Both the position numbers and the translations under genes were made by a program. DNA of 16,874 nucleotides from JADHUC01 sp964617665. GTDB lineage: Bacteria; Planctomycetota; Planctomycetia; Pirellulales; Pirellulaceae. Each line of letters begins with the position of its first letter. Within the stretch, counting starts at the first letter, position 1. This document shows, one piece after another, positions 7,327 to 14,342 of the stretch. The notes beneath the pieces are model-generated. The model made no database searches. It saw only the letters and a program-made list of their open reading frames with translations, and was not told the DNA's origin. The stretch is from positions 1 through 16,874 of the forward strand of contig CAZUAH010000296.1 of the NCBI GenBank assembly GCA_964617665.1, given 5' to 3'.

Positions 7327-8058
7327 CTACTTGGCTACTCGCTCGCGTTGTTCTGGCAACAGTTCCAGGACCGATAGAACGTCGCCGGATTTGTGGGCGA
7401 CGTCCAGTTCGACGGTCTCTCCAACCTCGAGTTTGGCGACGAATCGCTTGCTTGCGTCTGACTGACCGCCAGCGACCAATACACGATTGCCAACCAGAGA
7501 TTCAGCGTCTTCTGCTCGGTTGGTCCTCCACTTTCGCAGCACGCGTCCGACCGTTACCACGGCTTGCCCCTCGCGTTTTTCGACGACTTTGCAGCGAATC
7601 AGCCCGGCAAAGGAGGCCGCCGGGTCCGGCAACGGAATACGTTGAGTTCGTTCGTTGGGACGAGCCGAGGGGCTCGCCGGGGCGAGATACGAGTCGAATA
7701 CGCGGACGTTGTCCCATGTCTCTTTGAACTCCTCGACGAACTTCAAATGCCGTGGATCGGTCTGATACTTGTCATGGGCGGCTCTGTCTTTGAAGACAAC
7801 CATGAGGAAGACGTCAAAATCGCAGTCATTCACGTCACGAGTCAAATCTTCGGCCAAAACGCCGGCAGCGAAATAGACGGTTCCTTCGTGATCGGAGAGG
7901 AATTCCTTGCAGGCTTTGACCAGTTGCTCCTTCGCGTCGGCGGAATCCTCCTTCAGCTTGAAGTAGACGGCGTGCGCCAATTGTGGATCGGCGGCCTGAG
8001 ATTGAGTGGTTGTGGCGAACAGGATTCCCATTACGGTAACGGCAAGAATCGTCTTCAT
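7327..8058 (-). CDS. Secreted Dabb-domain protein with extra C-terminal beta domain
   Basis: The 243-residue protein starts with a Sec signal peptide cleaved after about residue 22 (TQSQAA). Residues about 28-124 resemble the stress-responsive alpha/beta barrel (Dabb) domain, a small ferredoxin-like dimeric fold. Typical features are the opening HAVYFKL strand, the central strand FDVFLMVVF and the helix-turn HDKYQTDPRHLKFVEEF. Known Dabb proteins include plant stress proteins, enzymes and small bacterial proteins of unknown role. A proline-rich linker (126-146) leads to a predicted all-beta segment (148-235) that I do not recognise. The reaction, if any, cannot be given. The ribosome site GGGAGA lies about 10 bases upstream. 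It follows the GDPD gene by 110 bases on the same strand, with an AT-rich dyad in between. Confidence 0.82.
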   Translation of the reverse strand: MKTILAVTVMGILFATTTQSQAADPQLAHAVYFKLKEDSADAKEQLVKACKEFLSDHEGTVYFAAGVLAEDLTRDVNDCDFDVFLMVVFKDRAAHDKYQTDPRHLKFVEEFKETWDNVRVFDSYLAPASPSARPNERTQRIPLPDPAASFAGLIRCKVVEKREGQAVVTVGRVLRKWRTNRAEDAESLVGNRVLVAGGQSDASKRFVAKLEVGETVELDVAHKSGDVLSVLELLPEQRERVAK

Positions 8059-8125
8059 GTTTCATGTCTCCCGTGTTGAGTGTTTTAATCGACACCGGCC
8101 TTCATTCTGGTCGCGGTGTGCGCGC

Positions 8126-8151
8126 TTTTCAAGCCTGTCGTCGATTGAAAA
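8126..8151. promoter_or_regulatory. Operator-like AT-rich dyad between GDPD and Dabb genes
   Basis: TTTTCAA (8126-8132) and TTGAAAA (8145-8151) are perfect inverted repeats with a 12-base spacer. The centre is about 80 bases upstream of the Dabb start and 30 bases after the GDPD stop. It has no GC stem, so it is an unlikely terminator. TTGAAA could also serve as a -35 element, but no matching -10 box was found. Confidence 0.3.
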
Positions 8152-8168
8152 TCTGCTCGGGATGCCCG

Positions 8169-9014
8169 CTATTCGCCGGCAGATTTCGAGCGACCGGCCA
8201 CTTTCAGCATCGTGGCGGGAACGTCGGTAATGATGCCATCAATGCCCCAACCGACGAGTTCACGAGCACGTTTGGCTTCATTCACGGTGTACACCCACGC
8301 TTTAAGACCGCGTCGGTGAATGGCGTCGATCTGCTGCCGGCCGATGTATTTCTGATTCCAGGCAATGATTTTGGCGCCGGTCTGTTGTGCATCATCCAGC
8401 TTGTTAGCCGTCAGCTCCTTGCTGCCGAGCGCCGCAAGGACAAGACGCGGCGCAAGTCGATGGCAATCTGCTGCGTACTTCCAGTCGAAAGACTGGACGA
8501 CCACACTGTCGAGCAAACGTTTTTCGGACAGTAGACGCACACAAGTCGCTGCGTCGCCACTCTTGCGCTCGATCAGCGTTACGGAACCTTGTTGGATAAC
8601 GTCCAGGGCCTGTTCAAGCGTAGGAACGCGAATATCGGCGAAGCGGGGCTTGAACCAGGAGCCTGCATCCAGTTGCTCGAATTCCCGCGCCCGCGTCCCG
8701 GCGATGGGTATCTTGGTTCGGCCATAGATTCGGACTGCATTTGTCGTTCGATCAAGAGTATCGTCATGGATGACGATCGGAAGGCCGTCGGCCGTGTGGC
8801 GATAGTCCAATTCGACCAAGTCCGCGCCCGTCTTCACCGCGCTCGCAAAGGCAGGCAACGTGTTTTCGGGGAATCGTTGGCTGTCGCCTCGATGGGCAAT
8901 GATCAGGACGTGCGGCTTGGCGAGGAGCTTTTCCGCCACGTTCACTTCGGCCGCATTGGCAAGGCCGCCGGAAAGAAGCACCAAAGGCACGGCGAATCTG
9001 AAGATGCGATCCAT
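8169..9014 (-). CDS. Secreted glycerophosphodiester phosphodiesterase
   Basis: The 281-residue protein hydrolyses glycerophosphodiesters to glycerol-3-phosphate and an alcohol, a step in phospholipid recycling. A signal peptide spans about residues 1-22, so the enzyme is exported. Family motifs are in order: HRG (His41-Arg42), PENT (Glu50), VELD (Glu69), the catalytic HDD (His83), LIERK (149) and AWVYTVN (239-245) near the C-terminus. The ATG at 9014 is chosen over an in-frame start at 9161 because the longer version would add 49 unusual residues before the signal peptide and overlap frr heavily. The chosen start overlaps the frr stop codon as TGATG, with GGAAGAAG just upstream inside frr, implying translational coupling. 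A periplasmic lipid-degrading enzyme attached to a translation operon is unusual. Family assignment is firm. Confidence 0.92.
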   Translation of the reverse strand: MDRIFRFAVPLVLLSGGLANAAEVNVAEKLLAKPHVLIIAHRGDSQRFPENTLPAFASAVKTGADLVELDYRHTADGLPIVIHDDTLDRTTNAVRIYGRTKIPIAGTRAREFEQLDAGSWFKPRFADIRVPTLEQALDVIQQGSVTLIERKSGDAATCVRLLSEKRLLDSVVVQSFDWKYAADCHRLAPRLVLAALGSKELTANKLDDAQQTGAKIIAWNQKYIGRQQIDAIHRRGLKAWVYTVNEAKRARELVGWGIDGIITDVPATMLKVAGRSKSAGE

Positions 9015-9577
9015 CAATCTTCTTCCAGTACTTCGGTTTCTTTGGCCTTCGCCATGCCGGAGACCTGGTCCTCGAACGTCTTGGTGAGATCCTGGATTTC
9101 CTTCTTCGTGTCGTCTCGTTCGTCCTCGCTCATTTCCTTGGCCTTCTCGGCTTGGTCGCAAGCCTTGTTGGCGTCGCGGCGGATGCTGCGAATCGAGATT
9201 TTGGCCTCTTCGGCCAATTCCTTGACGCGGCCAACCATTTTGCGACGCACCTCGCCGGAAAGCGCCGGGATGTTGATACGAATAAGACGTCCGTCGTTTT
9301 GCGGGTTGTACCCAAGATCGCTGGCCACGATGGCCTTTTCAATGTCTTTGATGGTCCCGGGATCGTAAGGCCGGATTACGATCTGCGTGGGTTCCGGGGC
9401 ACCAACCGCCGCCAACTGCTTAAGCGGGCATGTCGAGCCGTATGCGTCGACCCGCAATGAATCGACCAAGCCGGGATTGGCACGCCCCGTTCGTATGCCC
9501 GTCAGGCTGGTCTTCAGGACAACAACCGCTTTCTCCATGCGTTCTTCGGCATCAAAGAGTACTTCCTCGGATGTCAT
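9014..9577 (-). CDS. frr: Ribosome recycling factor
   Basis: The 187-residue protein splits post-termination ribosomes together with EF-G in the cytoplasm. Length matches the family (about 185). The hallmark TGIRTGRANPGLV segment (26-38) carries the conserved arginines, and IRSIRRDANKACDQ (129-142) lies in the long three-helix bundle. The middle domain with the PLKQLAAV and YNPQNDGRLIRI stretches is intact. It follows pyrH by 21 bases with a GAGGG ribosome site about seven bases before the ATG. Its stop overlaps the GDPD start by one base. It is the fourth gene of the rpsB-tsf-pyrH-frr cluster and should be constitutively expressed. Confidence 0.98.
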   Translation of the reverse strand: MTSEEVLFDAEERMEKAVVVLKTSLTGIRTGRANPGLVDSLRVDAYGSTCPLKQLAAVGAPEPTQIVIRPYDPGTIKDIEKAIVASDLGYNPQNDGRLIRINIPALSGEVRRKMVGRVKELAEEAKISIRSIRRDANKACDQAEKAKEMSEDERDDTKKEIQDLTKTFEDQVSGMAKAKETEVLEED

Positions 9578-9598
9578 GGCTGAACCCTCGATCTGAAG

Positions 9599-10360
9599 CT
9601 ATTTCGGTTTGATCCTCGTACCTATCTTCTCGCCCTTGACCGCGCGCAGGATGTTTCCTGCCTCGCGGTAATTAAACACCACCACCGGAACGCCGTGGGC
9701 CCTGCAGTGGGCAATCGCCGTGGCGTCGATGACGCCCAAGCCGCGTTCCAATACTTCGGTGCAGTCTAGTTGTGGATAGAACGTGGCGTGGGGATTTTCC
9801 TCTGGGTCCTCACTATAAACGCCCCGGACCTTTGTCGCCTTCAGCAGCGCTTCGGCCTCCAATTCCGAAGCACGCAGCGCGGCCGCCGTGTCCGTCGTCA
9901 GAAACGGCCCTCCGGTACCGGCTGCCAAAATGATCACACGTCCCTTTTCCAAATGACGCTGGGCGCGGCGCTGAATGAACGTTTCACACACCTTGTCCAT
10001 GCGAATCGCCGACATCAGCCGTACTTCACATTCAAGCGATTCTAGAGCGTCCCGCAACGCCAAGCCATTGATCACCGTTGCCAGCATGCCCATGTAGTGG
10101 GCTGTGGCTTCGCGAATGCTGACATTGCTCTCTTTGAACTGGGCACCGCGCAAGATGTTGCCCCCGCCAATCACGACAGCCGTTTGGCAGCCGGTTTGTT
10201 GCGCCTGCTGGATCTCGCGGGCGATCTGGACGACGTCTCCCATTTGGATGCCGCGTTCGTCGCCATGGGTGAAGCTCTCGCCCGAGAGTTTAAGAATGAC
10301 GCGTTTAAAGGGCGCATTCGGTTGGTTGTCGGCTTGTTCGGACGTGTCTGCGGCATCCAT
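9599..10360 (-). CDS. pyrH: Uridylate kinase (UMP kinase)
   Basis: The 253-residue enzyme phosphorylates UMP to UDP with ATP, a step of pyrimidine nucleotide synthesis, as a cytoplasmic hexamer of the amino acid kinase fold. Motifs are KLSGES (24-29), VIGGGN (63-68), GTGGPFLTTDTAAALRASE (148-166) and KATKVRGVYSEDP (174-186). The C-terminal VIDATA stretch is also typical. A 17-residue acidic N-terminal extension precedes the core; the start is kept because AAGGAG lies nine bases upstream. It sits 107 bases after tsf, with a terminator-like hairpin in that gap, and 21 bases before frr. Confidence 0.97.
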   Translation of the reverse strand: MDAADTSEQADNQPNAPFKRVILKLSGESFTHGDERGIQMGDVVQIAREIQQAQQTGCQTAVVIGGGNILRGAQFKESNVSIREATAHYMGMLATVINGLALRDALESLECEVRLMSAIRMDKVCETFIQRRAQRHLEKGRVIILAAGTGGPFLTTDTAAALRASELEAEALLKATKVRGVYSEDPEENPHATFYPQLDCTEVLERGLGVIDATAIAHCRAHGVPVVVFNYREAGNILRAVKGEKIGTRIKPK

Positions 10361-10419
10361 TTCGCTGCGCTCCTTCTTTTGGGACCCCAGTACTGTCGGG
10401 TGTGGTTCCCCGTCAATAT

Positions 10420-10450
10420 GGAAAGAGCCCCGGAGTTCTCCCCGAGGCTC
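10420..10450 (-). terminator. Hairpin between tsf and pyrH, terminator or attenuator
   Basis: On the minus strand GAGCCTCGG (10450-10442) pairs with CCGGGGCTC (10433-10425) across an 8-base loop. All nine RNA pairs form, one of them a U-G wobble, and TTTCC follows. On the plus strand the same position would be a C-A mismatch, so the structure favours minus-strand transcripts. It starts 18 bases after the tsf stop. The T-tract is short, so partial termination is more likely than a full stop. Confidence 0.55.
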
Positions 10451-10467
10451 GTTTTCACGCCCGATTG

Positions 10468-11301
10468 TTATCCCTGGGTAAGCTCCCAGTGGATGAACTG
10501 TTTTATGGCCATGCCACTGTTCTGTGCAAACTGCCCGACCGACTCCTTGTCGCCCTTGACGAACGGCTGCTCCAGCAGCACGCGTTCGGCGTAGAAGTTG
10601 CGAAGGCGGCCTTCGACCATCTTGTCTACGATGTTCTCAGGTTTTCCTTCCTGCAAAGCGGCTTCGCGTAGAATCGTCCGCTCTTTGTCCACTTCCGCGG
10701 GATCGAGTTCTTCGGTCTTGAGCGCCGCGGGCCGCATGGCCGCGACGTGCATGCATACGTCCTTGGCGACGTCCGGAGCACCGCCTTCCACCTCTAGAAG
10801 CACCCCCGCGATGGTGGTCGCGTTGTGGCTATACGCGCCGCATGGCCCATCGATCCGAACCAGTCGCCCGACGTTGAATACCTCGCGGATGCGGTTGAAC
10901 AACTCGTCCTTCTGCTCACCCAACGTCATTCCCTCTTTGCTAGGTGAGGGTTGGCCGAGCAATTCATCGGCTGTCTCGGCGCCTGGCCCCGTTGCCAACT
11001 GTTGAGCCAAATCGTTTGCCAGTTGAATGAACTCTTCGTTCTGTGTGACCGGAACGCTTTCGCACTGCAGTTCCACCATGGCGCCAACGCCGGGATCGAA
11101 GCTGGCAAAGATGCCGAAACGACCGTAAGCCGTCACTCGGTCGGAGCGTTTCTCCAGCACTTTCGCGCCTCGTTCGCGGAGCCAGCTGACTGCGGCCTCT
11201 TGGTCGCCGTCACACTCACCTAGTGCTTTCTTGCATTCCATCAACGGTAGTCCTGTCTTCTCACGAAGTGCCTTTACGTCAGCGGCAGTGATACCCGCCA
11301 T
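10468..11301 (-). CDS. tsf: Elongation factor Ts
   Basis: The 277-residue protein recycles EF-Tu by releasing GDP. The N-terminal UBA-like module (residues 4-42) has the hallmark LREKTGLPLMECKKAL, the core carries the ICGAYSH-like GPCGAYSHN (152-160) and MHVAAMRP, and the C-terminal module has the KMVEGRLRNFYAE helix. Length is close to E. coli EF-Ts (283). The usual TDFV motif, whose Asp-Phe pair enters the EF-Tu nucleotide site, is replaced: CQTDFVAKDAGF of E. coli aligns with CESVPVTQNEEF (80-91). I recall similar replacements in planctomycete EF-Ts, so it may be a lineage trait, not decay. GGGAG lies seven bases before the ATG. The gene is 140 bases after rpsB. Confidence 0.97.
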   Translation of the reverse strand: MAGITAADVKALREKTGLPLMECKKALGECDGDQEAAVSWLRERGAKVLEKRSDRVTAYGRFGIFASFDPGVGAMVELQCESVPVTQNEEFIQLANDLAQQLATGPGAETADELLGQPSPSKEGMTLGEQKDELFNRIREVFNVGRLVRIDGPCGAYSHNATTIAGVLLEVEGGAPDVAKDVCMHVAAMRPAALKTEELDPAEVDKERTILREAALQEGKPENIVDKMVEGRLRNFYAERVLLEQPFVKGDKESVGQFAQNSGMAIKQFIHWELTQG

Positions 11302-11381
11302 GGTCAGTCTCCCAAATTCTCCACTCGGTTTGATGTAAGCCTGTTTCTATCCAAAACGCTGATTCGCAGCGCTGAAACGAA

Positions 11382-11403
11382 CCGCAGATATGACACACTG
11401 CGG
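11382..11403 (-). other. Short perfect hairpin in the rpsB-tsf gap
   Basis: CCGCAG (11382-11387) and CTGCGG (11398-11403) are perfect inverted repeats with a 10-base loop. There is no T-tract, so it is unlikely to terminate. It could stabilise or process the rpsB-tsf transcript, but a 6-base stem can be chance. Confidence 0.25.
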
Positions 11404-11441
11404 CCCGCGTAGTTCGTGACAAAGAGCATTTTGCCGAGGAA

Positions 11442-12215
11442 TCACTCGGCTGGCACCGCATCGGCCTTGGCCGGTTGTTCGCTGGCGGTCGCGCTCGCTG
11501 GCGTGTCGGCTCCTTCGCTCTGCGCTGCCACGGTTGTCTTGCCTTGCAGAACGGCATCGGCCAACTGCTTGACGATCACTTCGATCGACCGAATCCCATC
11601 GTCGTTCCCGGGAATCGGCAGATCGATGGAGTCGGGGTCGCAGTCGCTGTCGATCAGAGCCACGGTCGTGATTCCAAGCTTCCGGCTTTCGCGGATCGCG
11701 TTCTTTTCCTTTTTCGGGTCGATCACGACCACGCATTCCGGCAAACGGTTCATCATCCGAATACCGTTCAAGTTGCGGTACATTTTGCGGTATTCACGAT
11801 TGAGGGCCGACTGCATCTTCTTGGAGTACATCGAGAGTTCCTCGCCGGATCGCAGCTTCTCCAACTCCTCCAGTCGTCCCAGCCGACTGCGCACCGTACG
11901 GAAGTTGGTCAAGCAGCCGCCTAGCCATCGCTCGCTGACGAACGGCATTCCGCAGCGAGCGGCCTCGCGTTCAATCACATCACTCGCCTGACGTTTTGTG
12001 CCAACGAACAGAATAAGACTGCCGCCTGCAGCTACGCGCGTCAGATACTTCTTGGCCCGCAACAGGCCGCGAATCGTCTCCCGAATGTCGATGATGTGAA
12101 TAGTCTTCTTTCGAGCGTAGATGTACGGCGCCATCTTGGGGTTCCAGCGACTAGCTCGATGCCCAAAATGGACTCCTGATTCGATCAGCTCCTTTACAAT
12201 TGATGAATCCGCCAC
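11442..12215 (-). CDS. rpsB: 30S ribosomal protein S2
   Basis: The 257-residue protein is a component of the small ribosomal subunit. The N-terminal SGVHFGHRASRWNPKM stretch (13-28), FVGTKRQA (70-77), ERWLGGCLTNF (95-105) and VVVIDPKKE (162-170) are family hallmarks. The last 28 residues form an Ala/Glu/Ser-rich tail, a common variable end. GTG at 12215 is chosen because AGGAGA lies five bases upstream and the product begins at the normal point. An in-frame ATG at 12293 would add 26 residues with no S2 similarity, and an ATG two bases before the GTG is out of frame and closes after a few codons. It heads the cluster, with its own promoter upstream. Confidence 0.97.
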   Translation of the reverse strand: MADSSIVKELIESGVHFGHRASRWNPKMAPYIYARKKTIHIIDIRETIRGLLRAKKYLTRVAAGGSLILFVGTKRQASDVIEREAARCGMPFVSERWLGGCLTNFRTVRSRLGRLEELEKLRSGEELSMYSKKMQSALNREYRKMYRNLNGIRMMNRLPECVVVIDPKKEKNAIRESRKLGITTVALIDSDCDPDSIDLPIPGNDDGIRSIEVIVKQLADAVLQGKTTVAAQSEGADTPASATASEQPAKADAVPAE

Positions 12216-12313
12216 ATGCTTCTCCTGTAGATTCAAGTGCGGGCAATGACGGGCACATCCCGCCACAGGTTCTCGACCTTCGCCCATTTTCACAAAAAGG
12301 GGATGGTAGCCAG

Positions 12314-12327
12314 ATGGGCCGGCCCAT
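12314..12327. promoter_or_regulatory. 14-base perfect palindrome in the rpsB leader
   Basis: ATGGGCCGGCCCAT is a perfect palindrome between the predicted rpsB promoter and the gene, about 100 bases before the GTG start. It may be an operator or a short hairpin in the leader. No known S2-leader motif was recognised in the surrounding 135-base leader. Confidence 0.35.
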
Positions 12328-12357
12328 ACCGACCTCTAACGTACCAAAGAATCCCAA

Positions 12358-12386
12358 AGTTTATCGTCGCAAACGCGTAAGGTCAA
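12358..12386 (-). promoter_or_regulatory. Predicted sigma-70 promoter of rpsB
   Basis: On the minus strand TTGACC (12386-12381) and TAAACT (12363-12358) are separated by 17 bases. The -35 matches consensus at five of six positions and the -10 at four. Transcription would start near 12351, giving a leader of about 135 bases. It is the only good promoter seen for the ribosomal cluster. Confidence 0.55.
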
Positions 12387-12395
12387 TTGGGACAA

Positions 12396-12425
12396 TTGCT
12401 TTGGTCACGCGGCTTTCTGTAGAAT
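12396..12425 (+). promoter_or_regulatory. Possible promoter of the PIG-L deacetylase gene
   Basis: TTGCTT (12396-12401) and TAGAAT (12420-12425) are separated by 18 bases. The -10 matches at five positions, the -35 at only three. It lies back to back with the rpsB promoter, with 9 bases between the two -35 boxes. The leader would be about 36 bases. Confidence 0.4.
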
Positions 12426-12468
12426 AGGCCCTCGATTTCTCTCGCTGATACCGCCAGGATCCTTCATT

Positions 12469-13233
12469 ATGAAGACCGCCTTTGCCATTGCCGCCCACCC
12501 CGATGACATCGAATTCCTAATGTCCGGGACGCTTTTGCTGCTTCGGGACGTTGGGTACGAAATCCATTGCATGAACGTGGCGAATGGATCGTGCGGGAGC
12601 ATTGAACACGACGCCCAAACGATTGCTGGGATCCGTCGAGGCGAGGCAGAGGCGGCAGCCGAGAGCATCGGGGCCGTTTTCCACGAGAGCATCTGCGACG
12701 ATTTGGACATCCTCTACGAAAAACCGCTGTTGGCCAGGGTCGCGTCCGTGGTGCGCGAGGTCGCTCCGGAGATCCTCCTGACGCATTCGCCCAGCGACTA
12801 CATGGAAGATCATGTGAACGCCTGTCGACTAGCGGTAACCGCTGCGTTTTCGCGCGGGATGCCCAATTATCCCGTGGAACCGCATCGGGCACCGATCGAA
12901 CAGAAGGTGACGGTCTACCACGCACAACCGTACGGCAATCGCGATCCGCTACGACAAGTCGTGGTCCCCGACTTCTACGTGGACACGACCGGTGTAATCG
13001 ATCGCAAGGTCGAGATGCTGGCACATCACAAGAGCCAGAAAGAGTGGCTCGACGCAAGCCAAGGATTGGACTCTTATCTTCAAGCACTTCGCGAGTTGGA
13101 CGAAGAGGTCGGTAGCATGTCCGGAGGCTTCAAATATGCCGAAGGCTGGCGCCGGCATCTGCACTTGGGGTTCTGCGACAAAGATGATGACCCTCTACGC
13201 GATGCTCTATCGGGTAGGACTGGGGCTGGCTAA
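12469..13233 (+). CDS. PIG-L/LmbE-family zinc deacetylase
   Basis: The 254-residue cytoplasmic protein belongs to the PIG-L/LmbE family, which removes acetyl groups from N-acetylglucosamine-containing molecules such as bacillithiol, mycothiol or GPI precursors. The AHPDD motif (9-13) supplies His10 and Asp13 as zinc ligand candidates, and DYMEDHVNACR (110-120) supplies His115. The N-terminal Rossmann-like strand order is intact and there is no signal peptide. Length fits the family. The start has AGGA nine bases upstream. Substrate is unknown: no bacillithiol glycosyltransferase or ligase gene is nearby, so a bshB name is not justified. It is divergent from rpsB, and a weak hairpin follows it. 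Confidence 0.92.
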   Translation: MKTAFAIAAHPDDIEFLMSGTLLLLRDVGYEIHCMNVANGSCGSIEHDAQTIAGIRRGEAEAAAESIGAVFHESICDDLDILYEKPLLARVASVVREVAPEILLTHSPSDYMEDHVNACRLAVTAAFSRGMPNYPVEPHRAPIEQKVTVYHAQPYGNRDPLRQVVVPDFYVDTTGVIDRKVEMLAHHKSQKEWLDASQGLDSYLQALRELDEEVGSMSGGFKYAEGWRRHLHLGFCDKDDDPLRDALSGRTGAG

Positions 13234-13279
13234 CCTCACTTCTGCTGCCATGTCGCTTCTATCGAGTTGAGATGGACCT

Positions 13280-13296
13280 CCGCAAGGGTTTTGCGG
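13280..13296 (+). terminator. Weak hairpin after the PIG-L gene
   Basis: CCGCAA (13280-13285) and TTGCGG (13291-13296) form a perfect 6-base stem with a 5-base loop, followed by TACTCTTT. It lies 46 bases after the PIG-L stop. The stem is short and the T-tract broken, so termination would be inefficient at best. Confidence 0.3.
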
Positions 13297-13356
13297 TACT
13301 CTTTCGCCATCAACTTCCCGCAACACACCCCGCATACGTCAGTAAGGATGCTAGCA

Positions 13357-14130
13357 ATGCGTTCCATTTGCGTTCGACCAGTGGCTTGGCTGTTGCCGCT
13401 CTGTGCGCTTACGTGCGTGGCTCGCGCCGACGAGTTTCGGGTAGACACGGATGTATTCGTGGGCAGTCAAAAGAACCCGATTGCCGAAAACGTGACTCTA
13501 TTCACTAACGGCCGGGTGTACGATTTTCCGCTGGTAGGGCCCGAGGAAATCACGGTATTCGACCGGGATCGCGGACGATTCGTGCTGCTGGACTGTCGAC
13601 GCAAGGTGAAAACCACACTAACCACTCAGGAACTCGTCGAGTTCACTTCGGCATTGAAGGCTCACGCGACCGAAACCGGCGGCGTGTTCGCGTTTGCGGC
13701 CAATCCGCAGTTTCAGCAGGAAAACGATCCAAAGAACGACCGGGTGACTTTGTCCGGCAGTTTGATGACGTATCGGGCGAAAGGTGTGTCGCCAAGCAGC
13801 GAAGCGGCCGCGTCGGCATACCGGAGTTTCGCCGATTGGTATGCCCGACTGAATGCGACGCGTCCGGGGAGCTTGCCGCCGTTTGCGCGCCTGAAGCTGA
13901 ACGAAGCGATCGCCAAAGAAGGTTGGATCCCGAAAGAAGTGGAACTGACGGTGACACCGAAGATGCGGGTGGTCGGAAGAAAACTGGTCATGCGTAGCCA
14001 TCACATTGCCAGTTGGCAGCTTTCCCCCAAGGATCGCGAGAGAATCAAGAAGGCCTCGAGCCACATGGTCGACTTCCAGGCCGTTGGCTTTCAGGACTAT
14101 CGCAAAGAATCGCAGGTAGCCGCCAAATAG
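13357..14130 (+). CDS. Conserved secreted protein of unknown function
   Basis: I do not recognise a named domain in this 257-residue protein. Residues 1-24 are a Sec signal peptide (MRSICVRPVAWLLPLCALTC, then VARA), so it is exported. The mature part opens with EFRVDTDVFVGSQKNPIAEN, then a segment rich in beta strands (YDFPLVGPEEITVFDRDRG). Alpha-helical stretches follow near 95-110 and 150-185. The C-terminus is basic. No catalytic motif, membrane anchor or repeat is seen. The start at 13357 is chosen over in-frame ATGs at 13267 and 13348 because AAGGA lies eight bases upstream and the signal peptide begins there. I recall similar proteins in Pirellulales annotated only as hypothetical. It lies alone, 123 bases after the PIG-L gene and 212 before the TolC-like gene. 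Confidence 0.75.
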   Translation: MRSICVRPVAWLLPLCALTCVARADEFRVDTDVFVGSQKNPIAENVTLFTNGRVYDFPLVGPEEITVFDRDRGRFVLLDCRRKVKTTLTTQELVEFTSALKAHATETGGVFAFAANPQFQQENDPKNDRVTLSGSLMTYRAKGVSPSSEAAASAYRSFADWYARLNATRPGSLPPFARLKLNEAIAKEGWIPKEVELTVTPKMRVVGRKLVMRSHHIASWQLSPKDRERIKKASSHMVDFQAVGFQDYRKESQVAAK

Positions 14131-14342
14131 CGGCCCGCAACTTGGCCGAACTGCTACGACCGTTGCTGTTTCTCGCGAAGTGGCGCATTTGAGGGTCGTC
14201 CGGCCATATCTACTCCTGTTGCTCTCCACTATGTGTGCCGTCCGATGCAACCTAAGTAGGTATTTGGGTTGTGGTCTGCGCGCACTCTCTTGTTTGTGTC
14301 GGGGCCGGACCATTCTTCCCACATTCGTGTGAGAAACGTCCC

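Noticed and set aside
9015..9161. In-frame N-terminal extension of the GDPD to a start at 9161
   Set aside because: It would put 49 arginine- and glycine-rich residues before a clear signal peptide and lies wholly inside frr; the ATG at 9014 fits better.
12216..12293. In-frame N-terminal extension of S2 to an ATG at 12293
   Set aside because: The extra 26 residues have no S2 similarity, and AGGAGA sits five bases before the GTG at 12215.
14131..14148. Possible terminator hairpin CGGCC-N8-GGCCG after the unknown secreted gene
   Set aside because: The stem has only five pairs and no T-tract, which is expected by chance in GC-rich DNA.
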